A stretch of 37,655 nucleotides of DNA from JBKEDS01 sp047975545 (GTDB lineage: Bacteria > Bacteroidota > Bacteroidia > Flavobacteriales > Flavobacteriaceae), in NCBI GenBank assembly GCA_047975545.1, contig JBKEDS010000054.1:1-37655 (forward strand). The letters run 5' to 3'. Below, piece by piece: positions 15,691 to 23,889 of the stretch (the first letter of the stretch is position 1; every line of letters starts with the position of its first letter). The notes below the pieces were generated by a model. It was not told the origin of the DNA. It made no database searches and worked only from the letters and a program-made list of their open reading frames with translations. The translations under genes were made by a program, and so were the position numbers.

Positions 15691-16359
15691 TTATTTCCTA
15701 ACGGCTTTTATAATATTTAAAGCACTTTTAACGTCCTGCTCCAACTTGGCATAGTTTTTAGTCGTTAAAATTTCTTTTGAAATTAATTGCGACCCCATAC
15801 CTACGCAGGTTACACCGGCATCGAACCAGCCTTTAAGGTTTTCCTCGGTTGGCGATACGCCGCCTGTTGGCATAATACTGGTCCACGGTTGGGGGCCTTT
15901 AATGCCCTTGACAAATTTTGGCCCGTAAATATCGCCTGGAAAAAGCTTAACGATTTCGCAGCCCAGCTCTTCGGCCCTGGCTATTTCGGTTAAACTGCCG
16001 CAACCGGGCGACCATAGTACTTTTTTGCGGTTACAGGCTATTGCAATATCTTCGCGCAATACGGGCGTTACTATAAAGTTGGCACCCAGCGCCATGTACA
16101 ACGAAGCCGCTGCCGCATCGGTTACCGAGCCTACCCCCATTATCATTCCGGGAAGCTCCTTTATGGCGTATTTTGTTAGCTCGCCAAAAACTTCATGGGC
16201 AAAATCGCCCCGGGCGGTAAATTCCAATAATCTTGCCCCACCGTTGTAACAGGCTTTTAATACGTTTTTGCTTAATTCTAAATCGTTATTAAAAAACAGG
16301 GGAATCATTCCCGTTTCCTTCATAGCTTGTGCTACTTCTAATCTTGAAAATTGTGCCAT
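15691..16359 (-). CDS. eda: 2-dehydro-3-deoxy-phosphogluconate (KDPG) aldolase
   Basis: A class I aldolase that cleaves KDPG into pyruvate and glyceraldehyde 3-phosphate, the last step of uronate breakdown and the Entner-Doudoroff route. The 222 residues show the catalytic Glu46 in LLEFTARGD and the Schiff-base Lys138 in IVKLFPGD, with the phosphate-binding MPTGGVSP and GMGSQL loops. It is the third gene of the operon after kdgK and the PFK gene, 14 nt after the PFK stop. KDPG is made by KdgK in the same operon, so the assignment is well supported. Confidence 0.95.
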   Translation of the reverse strand: MAQFSRLEVAQAMKETGMIPLFFNNDLELSKNVLKACYNGGARLLEFTARGDFAHEVFGELTKYAIKELPGMIMGVGSVTDAAAASLYMALGANFIVTPVLREDIAIACNRKKVLWSPGCGSLTEIARAEELGCEIVKLFPGDIYGPKFVKGIKGPQPWTSIMPTGGVSPTEENLKGWFDAGVTCVGMGSQLISKEILTTKNYAKLEQDVKSALNIIKAVRK

Positions 16360-16373
16360 TTTATTGTTTGTAA

Positions 16374-17594
16374 TTATTTATTCCAGTTTAATATTTTTTT
16401 AAAATCGTAGGCTTCCGGATTTGGAAGGTATTGTTTTGCTTTTTCGTAATCCTTGGGTTGGATGTAAAACAAATTATCGATAAACAACTGTGCTATATCG
16501 GAATTAATGTCGACCAGCCTTGGTGGGATTTTGCCGTTTTCGTCTTCAAAATCCTGTAAAAACAAAGGCGTAATATCGCCTCGCGAATTGGCGCTAACAA
16601 TGCAGCCTGTAATACCTTGATCGAACAGTTTTTTAACGCCAATGCCCAACAGGGAGCACAAGGTTAAATCGAATGCAATAGGGTTGGCGCACCTTAGCTC
16701 GTAGCCTATTTCTACAGGGCGGGTTTTAACCTTCAACCCTATTTCCTTCAACTTTAACTGAAGCAAATAATTAAAAATATGCGATTTGCTAACATTGCCC
16801 AACTCAGGATGGCCGTGGTCGTCGTAGGTGAAATTGATACCGGAATTTATTATTTCGGCTTCGTCCATAAAATGAAAAACACCTTCGCTTACCAATGCAA
16901 CGCCATACTCTACACCCTTGATTTTGCATTTTACTATCGACGAAACAACCATATTGATTATTTTATCAAAAGTAATAGTGGTTTTATTGAACATTTCGGG
17001 AATAATCATCATTTGGAAGTGGCATGCCGTGGCAATACCAAATGCCAAATGCCCTGCCGAGCGTCCCATAGCCGAGATTACGAACCAGTTTTCACTGGTT
17101 CGGGCATCTTCATAAACCGTATTGCCGATGCGAACGCCTTCGTCCTTGGCGGTATGAAACCCAAAAGTTGGATTTCTATCGGGCAAGGGCAAATCGTTAT
17201 CAATAGTTTTGGGAACGTGGATATGCGCCACCGTTAAGCTTTGGGTTTTAAGGTATTTTGTTAGCCTATTGGCTGTCGATGCCGTATCGTCGCCCCCAAT
17301 GGTAACTAAAAGCTTTACATTGTTTTTTTCAAAAAAAGCCGAATTAAAATCGCTGTCCTTGGGCTTAAACCTACTCATAATCAAGGTAGAACCACCACGG
17401 CTAAAAATACGGTCGGCATGATGAAAATCGAAAACCTTTACTTCGGGATTTTCGGAAAGCAGGCCCTTATAGCCGTAATGTACACCTATAACCTTGTAAC
17501 CGTCTTTCATAAATGTTTTGGCAACGGTACTAATTACCGTATTAATGCCCGGTGCCGGACCGCCACCGCAAATAATTGCAATCGATTTTTTCAT
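16374..17594 (-). CDS. pfp: 6-phosphofructokinase, probably PPi-dependent type
   Basis: A phosphofructokinase-family enzyme of 406 residues with GGGPAPG at 10-16. Two diagnostic positions point to pyrophosphate as phosphoryl donor. GGDD (100-103) has Asp where ATP enzymes have Gly, and PKTIDND (128-134) has Lys where ATP enzymes have Gly. Such enzymes are reversible and can run F1,6BP plus Pi to F6P plus PPi. It sits between kdgK and eda with gaps of 84 and 14 nt. That is unusual for a glycolytic gene and suggests a role in feeding triose phosphate from uronates back into hexose phosphate. A hairpin (17644-17669) in the kdgK-pfp gap may tune its expression. Confidence 0.88.
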   Translation of the reverse strand: MKKSIAIICGGGPAPGINTVISTVAKTFMKDGYKVIGVHYGYKGLLSENPEVKVFDFHHADRIFSRGGSTLIMSRFKPKDSDFNSAFFEKNNVKLLVTIGGDDTASTANRLTKYLKTQSLTVAHIHVPKTIDNDLPLPDRNPTFGFHTAKDEGVRIGNTVYEDARTSENWFVISAMGRSAGHLAFGIATACHFQMMIIPEMFNKTTITFDKIINMVVSSIVKCKIKGVEYGVALVSEGVFHFMDEAEIINSGINFTYDDHGHPELGNVSKSHIFNYLLQLKLKEIGLKVKTRPVEIGYELRCANPIAFDLTLCSLLGIGVKKLFDQGITGCIVSANSRGDITPLFLQDFEDENGKIPPRLVDINSDIAQLFIDNLFYIQPKDYEKAKQYLPNPEAYDFKKILNWNK

Positions 17595-17643
17595 CGGTTC
17601 AGTTTTATTGTCCGAATACTTTACTTTTTAAAATTGAAATAAA

Positions 17644-17669
17644 CCAACAAGGCTTTGCGGCCTTGTTGG
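17644..17669 (-). terminator. Intercistronic hairpin after kdgK
   Basis: CCAACAAGGC pairs with GCCTTGTTGG around a 6-nt loop, directly after the kdgK stop. The trailing T tract is weak, so it may be a partial terminator or an mRNA-stabilising hairpin, not a full stop. Confidence 0.55.
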
Positions 17670-17678
17670 CTTATTGTT

Positions 17679-18725
17679 TTATCTTGCTACCCGTCCGGAA
17701 GCATCGCCTCCCATTAGTTTTTCAACCTCGGCAACGGTAACCAAGTTGGCATCGCCCTTAATGGTATGTTTTAGGCAGGAGGCCGCAACGGCAAAGTCCA
17801 GGGCGTTTTGGTCGTCGTTGGGGTAGGTTAACAAACCGTATATTAAACCGCCCATAAAAGAGTCGCCCCCTCCTACTCTATCTACAATATCGGTAATTTG
17901 GTACTGGCGTGTTTGCAGCATTTGTTTTCCGTCGTATAAAACCCCTGCCCATGTGTTATGCGATGCAGAAATGGACCCTCTTAGCGTAGTAATTACTTTT
18001 TTGGCCCTTGGGAATTTTTTCATCATTTGCTTACAAACCGACAAAAAAGCTTCGGCCTTAACATCGTGCCCGTGTGTTTGAACTGCTGCCCCAGCCGGCT
18101 TAATGCCAAAGTGCATTTCGGCATCTTCCTCATTACCTAAAACCACATCGCAATACGATGTTAATTCGGTCATGATTTCTTCTCTTTTCTTGGCATCGCA
18201 GTACTTCCAAAGTTTAGCGCGGTAATTTAAATCGGTTGAAATAGTAACCCCTAATTTGCTGGCCGCTTTCACGGCTTCCAGACAAACATCGGCAGAACTT
18301 TGGGATATGGCCGGCGTAATACCCGTCCAATGAAACCACTCGACACCTTTAAATACTTCTTCCCAATTAATCATGCCCGATTGGATGGTGGACATTGAAG
18401 AATAAGCCCTGTCGTAAACCACTTTGCTGCCCCTGGACACGGCACCGGTTTCCAAAAAGTAAATTCCCAAACGCTCGCCGCCCCAAACAATTTTATCGAC
18501 ACCTACGCCGCGCTTGCGCATTTCCATCATGGCACATTCGCCAATATCGTTTTTTGGCAAACGGGTTACAAAATCTACCGAAATACCATAATTGGCCAAC
18601 GATACGGCTACATTGGATTCGCCACCACCGTAAACCACATCAAAACTGGACGCTTGCGAAAATCTTAAAAATCCTTCCGGCGCCAAACGCAACATAATTT
18701 CTCCAAAGGTTACAACTTTACTCAT
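17679..18725 (-). CDS. kdgK: 2-dehydro-3-deoxygluconokinase (KDG kinase)
   Basis: A PfkB/ribokinase-fold sugar kinase that phosphorylates 2-keto-3-deoxygluconate to KDPG with ATP. The 348 residues begin VVTFGEIMLRL and contain the GGGESNVAVSLAN substrate loop. The PfkB C-terminal signature is GGGDSFMGG, starting at about residue 285 with catalytic Asp288. It is the first gene of an operon with PFK and KDPG aldolase. Transcription probably starts near 18780 and would be blocked by the LacI-type operator at 18762-18777. Confidence 0.93.
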   Translation of the reverse strand: MSKVVTFGEIMLRLAPEGFLRFSQASSFDVVYGGGESNVAVSLANYGISVDFVTRLPKNDIGECAMMEMRKRGVGVDKIVWGGERLGIYFLETGAVSRGSKVVYDRAYSSMSTIQSGMINWEEVFKGVEWFHWTGITPAISQSSADVCLEAVKAASKLGVTISTDLNYRAKLWKYCDAKKREEIMTELTSYCDVVLGNEEDAEMHFGIKPAGAAVQTHGHDVKAEAFLSVCKQMMKKFPRAKKVITTLRGSISASHNTWAGVLYDGKQMLQTRQYQITDIVDRVGGGDSFMGGLIYGLLTYPNDDQNALDFAVAASCLKHTIKGDANLVTVAEVEKLMGGDASGRVAR

Positions 18726-18761
18726 TTTTTTAAAACATTATTTATTAGTTAATTACATTTT

Positions 18762-18792
18762 AGTTAATCGTTTAAGCAAGCTGTCAAATAAA
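18762..18792 (-). promoter_or_regulatory. kdgK promoter and LacI-type operator 1
   Basis: The operator GTTAA-TCG-TTTAAGC (within 18762-18777) is a CG-centred palindrome and matches operator 2 in inverse orientation. The minus-strand -7-like TTTATTTG (18785-18792, one mismatch to TAnnTTTG) lies just upstream, so a bound repressor would cover the start of kdgK transcription. Confidence 0.6.
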
Positions 18793-18854
18793 AAGCAATC
18801 GATTACAATTAATTTTAAAAATAAATTAAATTTTTATTATAAAGACGAAAACTT

Positions 18855-18877
18855 TAAATTTGCTTAAACGATTAAGC
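18855..18877 (+). promoter_or_regulatory. lacI-family gene promoter and operator 2
   Basis: The -7 element TAAATTTG (18855-18862) is directly followed by GCTTAA-ACGA-TTAAGC (18862-18877), a CG-centred palindrome with perfect 6-bp arms. Repressor bound here would shut off its own gene. The position also argues that translation starts downstream, at 18899. Confidence 0.68.
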
Positions 18878-18898
18878 AGTAACAAATATATAAAAAAA

Positions 18899-19945
18899 TT
18901 GAATACCAAAAAGAAAACAACGATAAAAGACATTGCCAATGTACTTAATATTTCGCCAGCGGCCGTTTCCAAAGCCCTAAACGACGATTCCCGAATTAGC
19001 GATAAAACCAAAAAAGCAGTAAGGCGAATTGCCGAAAAACTAAACTACCAGCCCAACCATTTGGCCAGTGCTTTAAGGAAAGGAAAAAGCAATTTGGTTG
19101 GTGTTATCGTGCCCCGTACCAATAGCAATTTTTTTTCTTCTGTAATACAAAGTATCGAAGAGGTTTTAAACAAGGAAGGCTATAATATTATTATTACGCA
19201 ATCGAACGAATCGTATAAAAAGGAATGCAGCAATATCGACGCACTGCTGTTCACCCAAGTCGATGGCGTTATTGCATCGATGGCCAACGAAACCGTTAAT
19301 TTGGATTATTACGAAAAAATTAAGTCGAAAGGCATACCGCTTATCCTGTTCGACCGTGGCGAAAACGATTTAAACGTAGACTATGTTGGTATTAACGATT
19401 ACGAAAGCAGCAAACTGATAGTAAAACACCTTGTTGAACAGGGTTGTAAACGAATTGCCCATATAGGCGGCTACCGCCGTACCCGGATTTTTAATAACCG
19501 AATTAGGGGGTATATTGACGCCATTAAAGCGCATAATTTGCCTTTTGAAACCGATTTACTGTTAGAAAGCAGCCTAACCATTGAAGATGGCCGCAATAAA
19601 ATGATGCAACTATTAGCCTTAAAAAACCCACCGGACGCCGTTTATGTTTCGGCCGATTATGCAGCCTTGGGCGCCTTACAAGTTTTAGAAGAACAAAGCA
19701 TAAGCATCCCAAGCAGGATGGCACTTATCGGGTTTGGCAACGAACCCTTTACCGCTATGATAACGCCCTCTATATCAAGTATAGAGCAGCACAGTACCGA
19801 AATAGGCAAACAAGCCGCCCTAACGTTTTTGGAACGGGTAAAAACACCTGAAAAAAAGCAAAACCTGAACAAAATAATTTTAAATGCCGAACTTATTGTT
19901 AGGGATTCATCCAAACGCCAAACCGCTTCTTCTTCCCTACCATAA
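18899..19945 (+). CDS. LacI-family transcriptional regulator of the KDG operon
   Basis: The product from the TTG at 18899 has 348 residues. It has the LacI HTH KKTTIKDIANVLNISPAAVSKALNDDSRIS with hinge RIAEKLNYQPNHLASALR, then a periplasmic-binding-protein-like effector domain (from about GVIVPRTN to the C-terminus). A TTG at 18860 is in frame but overlaps both the promoter -7 box and the operator, so it is unlikely to be used. No in-frame ATG exists nearby. The gene diverges from kdgK and converges on the fructokinase gene with only 2 nt between stops. The likely effector is KDG, KDPG or a related sugar acid, by analogy with uronate regulators. This is an inference. Confidence 0.9.
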   Translation: MNTKKKTTIKDIANVLNISPAAVSKALNDDSRISDKTKKAVRRIAEKLNYQPNHLASALRKGKSNLVGVIVPRTNSNFFSSVIQSIEEVLNKEGYNIIITQSNESYKKECSNIDALLFTQVDGVIASMANETVNLDYYEKIKSKGIPLILFDRGENDLNVDYVGINDYESSKLIVKHLVEQGCKRIAHIGGYRRTRIFNNRIRGYIDAIKAHNLPFETDLLLESSLTIEDGRNKMMQLLALKNPPDAVYVSADYAALGALQVLEEQSISIPSRMALIGFGNEPFTAMITPSISSIEQHSTEIGKQAALTFLERVKTPEKKQNLNKIILNAELIVRDSSKRQTASSSLP

Positions 19946-19947
19946 AT

Positions 19948-20835
19948 TTAATTTAAGGGATTTATAAACGCTTCTATTTCTTGCTGCGAAATAATGGGGT
20001 TTGCACCTTCGCTTTGCGCTACCAATGCGCCAACGGCACAAGCAAAGTCGATGGCTTTTTGTGGGTTTTCACCGTTAATCAATTGGCTGGTTAAAGCAGC
20101 CAAAAACGAATCGCCCGCCCCAACGGTATCGGCCACCTTGACACGGTAGCCACTATTATAGTACAACTGGTCGTTGTAGAGTAAAATAGCGCCATATCCA
20201 CCTTTTGTAACGCAAATTTGTTGTGTTTTTGTTTTTGCCGCAACAAATTTTAGGTTTTGTTCCAAGGCATGGTATTTGGAACCAAGGTAATGGCTTACTT
20301 CGTAAAGTTCGTCGTCGTTAAATTTGATAAAATTGGCTTTGTACATTAAATCGAACAACAAATCCTTTGTATAATAGGGCGGCCTTAAATTTAAATCGAA
20401 TACCTTAAACTTGGCCAATTCCAAAAGTTGGTACAGGGTATTTTTTGAAACGTTATCCCTTGCTGCCAAACTTCCAAAAACAAAAGCATCGGCATTTTTT
20501 GTATTGGTTTTATTGGCTTCGGTTAATGCTATTTTATCCCATGCCCGAGGGTGTTCTATGGTATAGGAGGCCACACCTTTTTCATCTAAAACTATTTCAA
20601 CCTTACCTGTTTTATAATCGGGTATTCTTTGCAAACAATTGGTGTTAATGCCGCAATTTACCAAGTAATCCTTTATTTTGTTTCCGTCGTTGTCCTGCCC
20701 AACGGCACTAACCATGGTTACTTCGTGGTTAAGGGATTGCAGCCTATTGGCCACGTTTAAGGGCGCTCCCCCTATTTTCTTTTGTGTTGGGAAAACATCC
20801 CAAAGCACCTCGCCAAAACAGGTTATTTTTGCCAT
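19948..20835 (-). CDS. PfkB-family carbohydrate kinase, probable fructokinase
   Basis: Phosphorylates a hexose, most likely fructose, with ATP. The 295 residues match bacterial fructokinases. They begin ITCFGEVLWDVFPTQKKIGGAPLNVANRL, where the GGAPxNVA loop is characteristic. The PfkB signature DTVGAGDSFLAAL is near residue 230-245. It follows the kdgF-like gene by 12 nt and is the last gene of the sulfatase-kdgF-kinase operon. Substrate is inferred from the N-terminal motif. A different sugar released from the targeted polysaccharide is possible. Confidence 0.87.
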   Translation of the reverse strand: MAKITCFGEVLWDVFPTQKKIGGAPLNVANRLQSLNHEVTMVSAVGQDNDGNKIKDYLVNCGINTNCLQRIPDYKTGKVEIVLDEKGVASYTIEHPRAWDKIALTEANKTNTKNADAFVFGSLAARDNVSKNTLYQLLELAKFKVFDLNLRPPYYTKDLLFDLMYKANFIKFNDDELYEVSHYLGSKYHALEQNLKFVAAKTKTQQICVTKGGYGAILLYNDQLYYNSGYRVKVADTVGAGDSFLAALTSQLINGENPQKAIDFACAVGALVAQSEGANPIISQQEIEAFINPLN

Positions 20836-20847
20836 TGTTTTGAAATT

Positions 20848-21195
20848 TTATTCCATAAAATCCTCCCGCATGGGGTTAAATACATCTATTAAAATACCAC
20901 TGGATTTACAAACCGTACCGTGCATGATATTGGATGGAATATACAGGGAATCGCCCGCTTTTACGGTTTTGGCTGTATTGCCTACCGTAAACTCGAATTC
21001 GCCACTCGCCACGTAAGTTACTTGGGTATGGTGGTGTTTGTGCATGGCACCGATAGCTCCTGTTTCAAAATGCACGTTTACCAGCATGATATTATCGTCG
21101 TAGGCCATAATTTTTCGTTTTACGCCACCGCCGAGGTTTTCCCACGTTATTTCATCGCCCAACAAAAATATTTCGCTTGTTCCAAAACTTGACAT
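20848..21195 (-). CDS. kdgF: KdgF-like cupin, unsaturated uronate converting
   Basis: A small cupin of 115 residues. KdgF proteins convert 4,5-unsaturated uronate monomers, made by polysaccharide lyases, into the linear keto sugar that leads to KDG. Candidate metal ligands are His52, His54, Gln58 (HKHHHTQ) and His92 (SNIMHGT). The C-terminal NPMREDF is typical of the family. The longer in-frame start at 21318 would overlap the upstream sulfatase by over 100 nt. The ATG at 21195, 13 nt after the sulfatase stop, gives the normal length. Together with kdgK and eda across the LacI gene it completes most of a uronate route. The dehydrogenase/isomerase step is not seen. Confidence 0.85.
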   Translation of the reverse strand: MSSFGTSEIFLLGDEITWENLGGGVKRKIMAYDDNIMLVNVHFETGAIGAMHKHHHTQVTYVASGEFEFTVGNTAKTVKAGDSLYIPSNIMHGTVCKSSGILIDVFNPMREDFME

Positions 21196-21208
21196 AACTT
21201 CTGTTTTT

Positions 21209-22891
21209 TTATAGTTTGGTGTCTTTATTTGTAATGGGGTCGTAAGATGTGCCTTGTCCTCGTAAGTTTTCATAAACTTTATAGGCTTTTTCAACTTTTT
21301 TAACCGGGGCTTTTTCAAATTCTTTTTCGGTTACATTATATTGCGTTTGAAGCTGGGTTAGCTTATTTCTTAATTCGGCTTCAACCGTATCGTAATCGGG
21401 ATTATCTATTTGGTTACTAATTTCGTTGGGGTCTTCTTCCAGATCGTACAATTCCCAAGTATCGATATTATCGTAAAAGTGTATGAGCTTATAGCGTTTT
21501 GTTCTAACGCCATCGTGTTTTTTAACCATGTGATAGGCTGGAAAATCGTAAAAATGGTAATATACGGCATCCCTAAAGTTTTCATTTTTTATATGGCCTT
21601 CCAGTAGCGGTTTTAGTGATTTTCCTTGCATGTCGTCGGGAATTGGTGCATTGGCGTAATCCAAAAACGTTTCGGCAAAATCAAGGTTTTGGGTAAGGGC
21701 CTTTACAACAGTTTTGGGTTTTATATGGTTGGGGTATTTTATTAATAAGGGCATTGCCAAGGATTCCTCGTACATATAGCGTTTATCGAACCAACCTTTT
21801 TCGCCCATGTAAAATCCTTGGTCGGTGGTGTAAATTACTATGGTGTTTTCTTCCAGTCCGTTTTCTTTTAAATAATCGAGGATTTGCCCAACGCCTTCGT
21901 CAACCGAAGCAATGGTGGCCAAATAGTCTTGAAAATAGCGCTGCGCCTTCCATTTTGCCAAGTCCTTTCCCGATAGGTTGGCATCGTGAAAGGCATCGTT
22001 TTTTTGTTGGTAAGCGGTATCCCAAGCGCTGCGTTGTTCGGGCGTCATTCTATCGAAATCGGTGCTCCATGGCGTGTGTGCTATTTTCGGGCTTCCTTTG
22101 GTGGTTGTAAGTTTTAAATCGTAGCCTTCGTACATGTCCTTATAAATGGTTTGCAGTTGGTCCTGCGAGCCCAAAGAGCCTTCGTGTGCCGTAAAATACG
22201 TTTCGGGTAGGGGAAATGCTATGGAATCGAATTTGTTTGTGTGCCGTAATGCGGGCATCCAATTTCGGTGGGGCGCTTTATGGTGCACCATTAGCATAAA
22301 TGGTTTGGCATTGTCCTTAACCTTATTGATATAAGCCAAGGCATCGTTGGTTATAATATCCGTGGCATAGCCCTCGATTCGGGTGGTGTCGGCCAAATGC
22401 GTTTCGGGATTTTCGGAAATAAAATCGGGATTGTAATAGTGGCCTTGGTCGTTAAGGATGTTCCAATAATTGAATCCCTGCGGCAGCCCGTGCAAGTGCC
22501 ATTTGCCAATAATAGCGGTGTTATACCCTGCTTTTTGTAATAGTTTTGGAAATGTTTGTTGGTTGCCGTCGAACTTATCGCCATTCATCCTAAAGCCGTT
22601 TTCGTGGCTAAACTTTCCGGTTAATACGGTTGCCCGGCTGGGGCCGCAAATGGAATTGGTACAGAAGTTGTTTTCAAATAAAGCGCCTTCGTTTGCTATT
22701 CGGTCGATGTTTGGTGTTGGCGCCAATTGGCTAATAACATGCCCATAGGCGCTAATGGCCTGTTTGGCGTGGTCGTCGGCCATAATATAAATAATATTGG
22801 GACGTTTTGCGGGTTCTTCGGGCTTAACGTCTTGCGTTTTTTCTTTACAGCTTAATACTAATAATGCCAGTAATAGTAAATAGTGTTTCAT
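21209..22891 (-). CDS. Sulfatase (family S1), lipoprotein
   Basis: Removes sulfate esters from a carbohydrate substrate outside the cytosol. The lipobox LVLSC places the modified cysteine at residue 15. The metal pair D39-D40 is in NIIYIMADDHAKQAISAYG. The motif CGPSR starts at Cys82, the residue to be converted to formylglycine. GKWHLHG and the C-terminal YDLEEDPNEISN are typical. The 560 residues fit longer S1 subfamilies. It heads an operon with kdgF and a sugar kinase. The pairing suggests a polysaccharide that is both sulfated and uronate-containing, such as ulvan, but the substrate is not provable here. No lyase or SusCD pair lies in the window. Confidence 0.92.
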   Translation of the reverse strand: MKHYLLLLALLVLSCKEKTQDVKPEEPAKRPNIIYIMADDHAKQAISAYGHVISQLAPTPNIDRIANEGALFENNFCTNSICGPSRATVLTGKFSHENGFRMNGDKFDGNQQTFPKLLQKAGYNTAIIGKWHLHGLPQGFNYWNILNDQGHYYNPDFISENPETHLADTTRIEGYATDIITNDALAYINKVKDNAKPFMLMVHHKAPHRNWMPALRHTNKFDSIAFPLPETYFTAHEGSLGSQDQLQTIYKDMYEGYDLKLTTTKGSPKIAHTPWSTDFDRMTPEQRSAWDTAYQQKNDAFHDANLSGKDLAKWKAQRYFQDYLATIASVDEGVGQILDYLKENGLEENTIVIYTTDQGFYMGEKGWFDKRYMYEESLAMPLLIKYPNHIKPKTVVKALTQNLDFAETFLDYANAPIPDDMQGKSLKPLLEGHIKNENFRDAVYYHFYDFPAYHMVKKHDGVRTKRYKLIHFYDNIDTWELYDLEEDPNEISNQIDNPDYDTVEAELRNKLTQLQTQYNVTEKEFEKAPVKKVEKAYKVYENLRGQGTSYDPITNKDTKL

Positions 22892-23041
22892 GTGTTAATA
22901 TTTATTGTTTTTTAAAGGTCACATGTAACACCCAAATTAACATTCTGCTGTGTGATTAAAACTTAATAATGGGTGTTTCATTTGGTTTAGTTTTAGTCCT
23001 AATTTAGTTTAGTAAATTCAAATGTAGGTTTTCTTGAACAA

Positions 23042-23067
23042 AAAACCACTGCGTAAACAGTGGTTTT
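23042..23067 (-). terminator. Terminator overlapping the end of the lipoprotein rhodanese
   Basis: AAAACCACTG pairs with CAGTGGTTTT in a perfect 10-bp stem with a 6-nt loop. The stem begins at the rhodanese stop codon. Confidence 0.82.
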
Positions 23068-23458
23068 ATTTATAAATTTTATTTACAACTTCAAGCCCTT
23101 CGGCTTCCCATTTTAAAATACCGCCATCCAAATTGTAAACATTGGAAAATCCGGCTGCTTTAAACATGGCAAGGCTTTTCCCGCTTCGGTTGCCCGAACG
23201 GCAGTATACGTAAACGGGTTGGGTTTTGTTTAATTTGTTTATGTTTTTAACAAAATCGGGCGACTTAAAATCGATATTAACGGCGTTTTTTAGGTGCCCT
23301 GTTTGGTATTCGGTGGGCGTTCTAACATCTATAACCAAACCTTTTTCGTTTTGCATAAGCTCGTGCATGGCCTTAGGCATTATGGTTTCTATTTTTTGGG
23401 TATTGCCATGGCACCCCATTAAACCTATAAAACAAAAAATTGCAATAAAAAAACGCAT
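23066..23458 (-). CDS. Lipoprotein rhodanese-like protein
   Basis: A 130-residue single rhodanese domain exported as a lipoprotein. The start MRFFIAIFCFIGLMGC has Cys16 as the lipidated residue. The rhodanese shows DVRTPTEYQTGH and the catalytic Cys86 in VYCRSGNRSG. A longer in-frame start at 23497 would overlap the preceding gene and dilute the signal peptide, so 23458 is preferred. Its domain is close in sequence to that of the preceding cytosolic rhodanese (23470-23784), which suggests a tandem duplication followed by gain of a signal. It probably handles sulfane sulfur in the periplasm. Confidence 0.9.
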   Translation of the reverse strand: MRFFIAIFCFIGLMGCHGNTQKIETIMPKAMHELMQNEKGLVIDVRTPTEYQTGHLKNAVNIDFKSPDFVKNINKLNKTQPVYVYCRSGNRSGKSLAMFKAAGFSNVYNLDGGILKWEAEGLEVVNKIYK

Positions 23459-23469
23459 GGTTTTATTGG

Positions 23470-23784
23470 TTATAAGTCCACCAAATTGCCTTCCCATTCC
23501 AAAGTACCGCCTTCGAGGTTAAAGGTGTTATCGAAGCCCAACTCTTCCATTATGGCGCAGGCTTGCCCGCTTCGGTTGCCCGAACGGCAGTACACGTAAT
23601 AGTTTTTGTTTTTATCGAGCGTATCGACCTCGTCTATAAATTCCTGGCCTTTAAAAAAATCGATGTGGATAGCGTTGGGGATTACGCCCTCGGCCACTTC
23701 GGCATCGGTGCGTACGTCCAACACTATGGCGTTATTGTCGGCCGCCAATTGCGCAGCCCATTCGTCTTGTGATAAGTGTTCCAT
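23470..23784 (-). CDS. Rhodanese-like sulfurtransferase
   Basis: A 104-residue single-domain rhodanese without a signal peptide, hence cytosolic. The motif DVRTDAEVAEG precedes Cys66 in VYCRSGNRSGQA. The C-terminal NLEGGTLEWEG is typical. A -7 element (23808-23815) lies 23 nt upstream of the ATG. The lipoprotein rhodanese follows 11 nt later, so the two are co-transcribed. Confidence 0.92.
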   Translation of the reverse strand: MEHLSQDEWAAQLAADNNAIVLDVRTDAEVAEGVIPNAIHIDFFKGQEFIDEVDTLDKNKNYYVYCRSGNRSGQACAIMEELGFDNTFNLEGGTLEWEGNLVDL

Positions 23785-23807
23785 TATTTTGTTTTTTTAT
23801 ATGAAGA

Positions 23808-23815
23808 CAAATTTA
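23808..23815 (-). promoter_or_regulatory. -7 element of the tandem rhodanese operon
   Basis: TAAATTTG on the minus strand matches TAnnTTTG, 23 nt upstream of the ATG at 23784. Confidence 0.5.
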
Positions 23816-23841
23816 ATATAATCCTGCTTTAGGGCGAAAAA

Positions 23842-23869
23842 AAAAATCTAAAGTTTCCCTTAGATTTTT
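23842..23869 (-). terminator. Terminator of the exported thioredoxin-fold gene
   Basis: AAAAATCTAA pairs with TTAGATTTTT around an 8-nt loop. On the minus strand it lies 20 nt past the stop at 23890 and ends in a T run. Confidence 0.75.
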
Positions 23870-23889
23870 CTTCAAGCATTACCGGTTTT

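Noticed and set aside
16779..17237. A 152-codon plus-strand frame within the PFK gene
   Set aside because: Antisense shadow of the PPi-PFK coding sequence.
18860..18898. TTG at 18860 as the start of the LacI regulator
   Set aside because: It overlaps the exact -7 box and the operator; the TTG at 18899 gives a normal LacI N-terminus.
21196..21318. Extended start of kdgF
   Set aside because: It overlaps the end of the sulfatase gene and adds a Lys-rich stretch not seen in the family.
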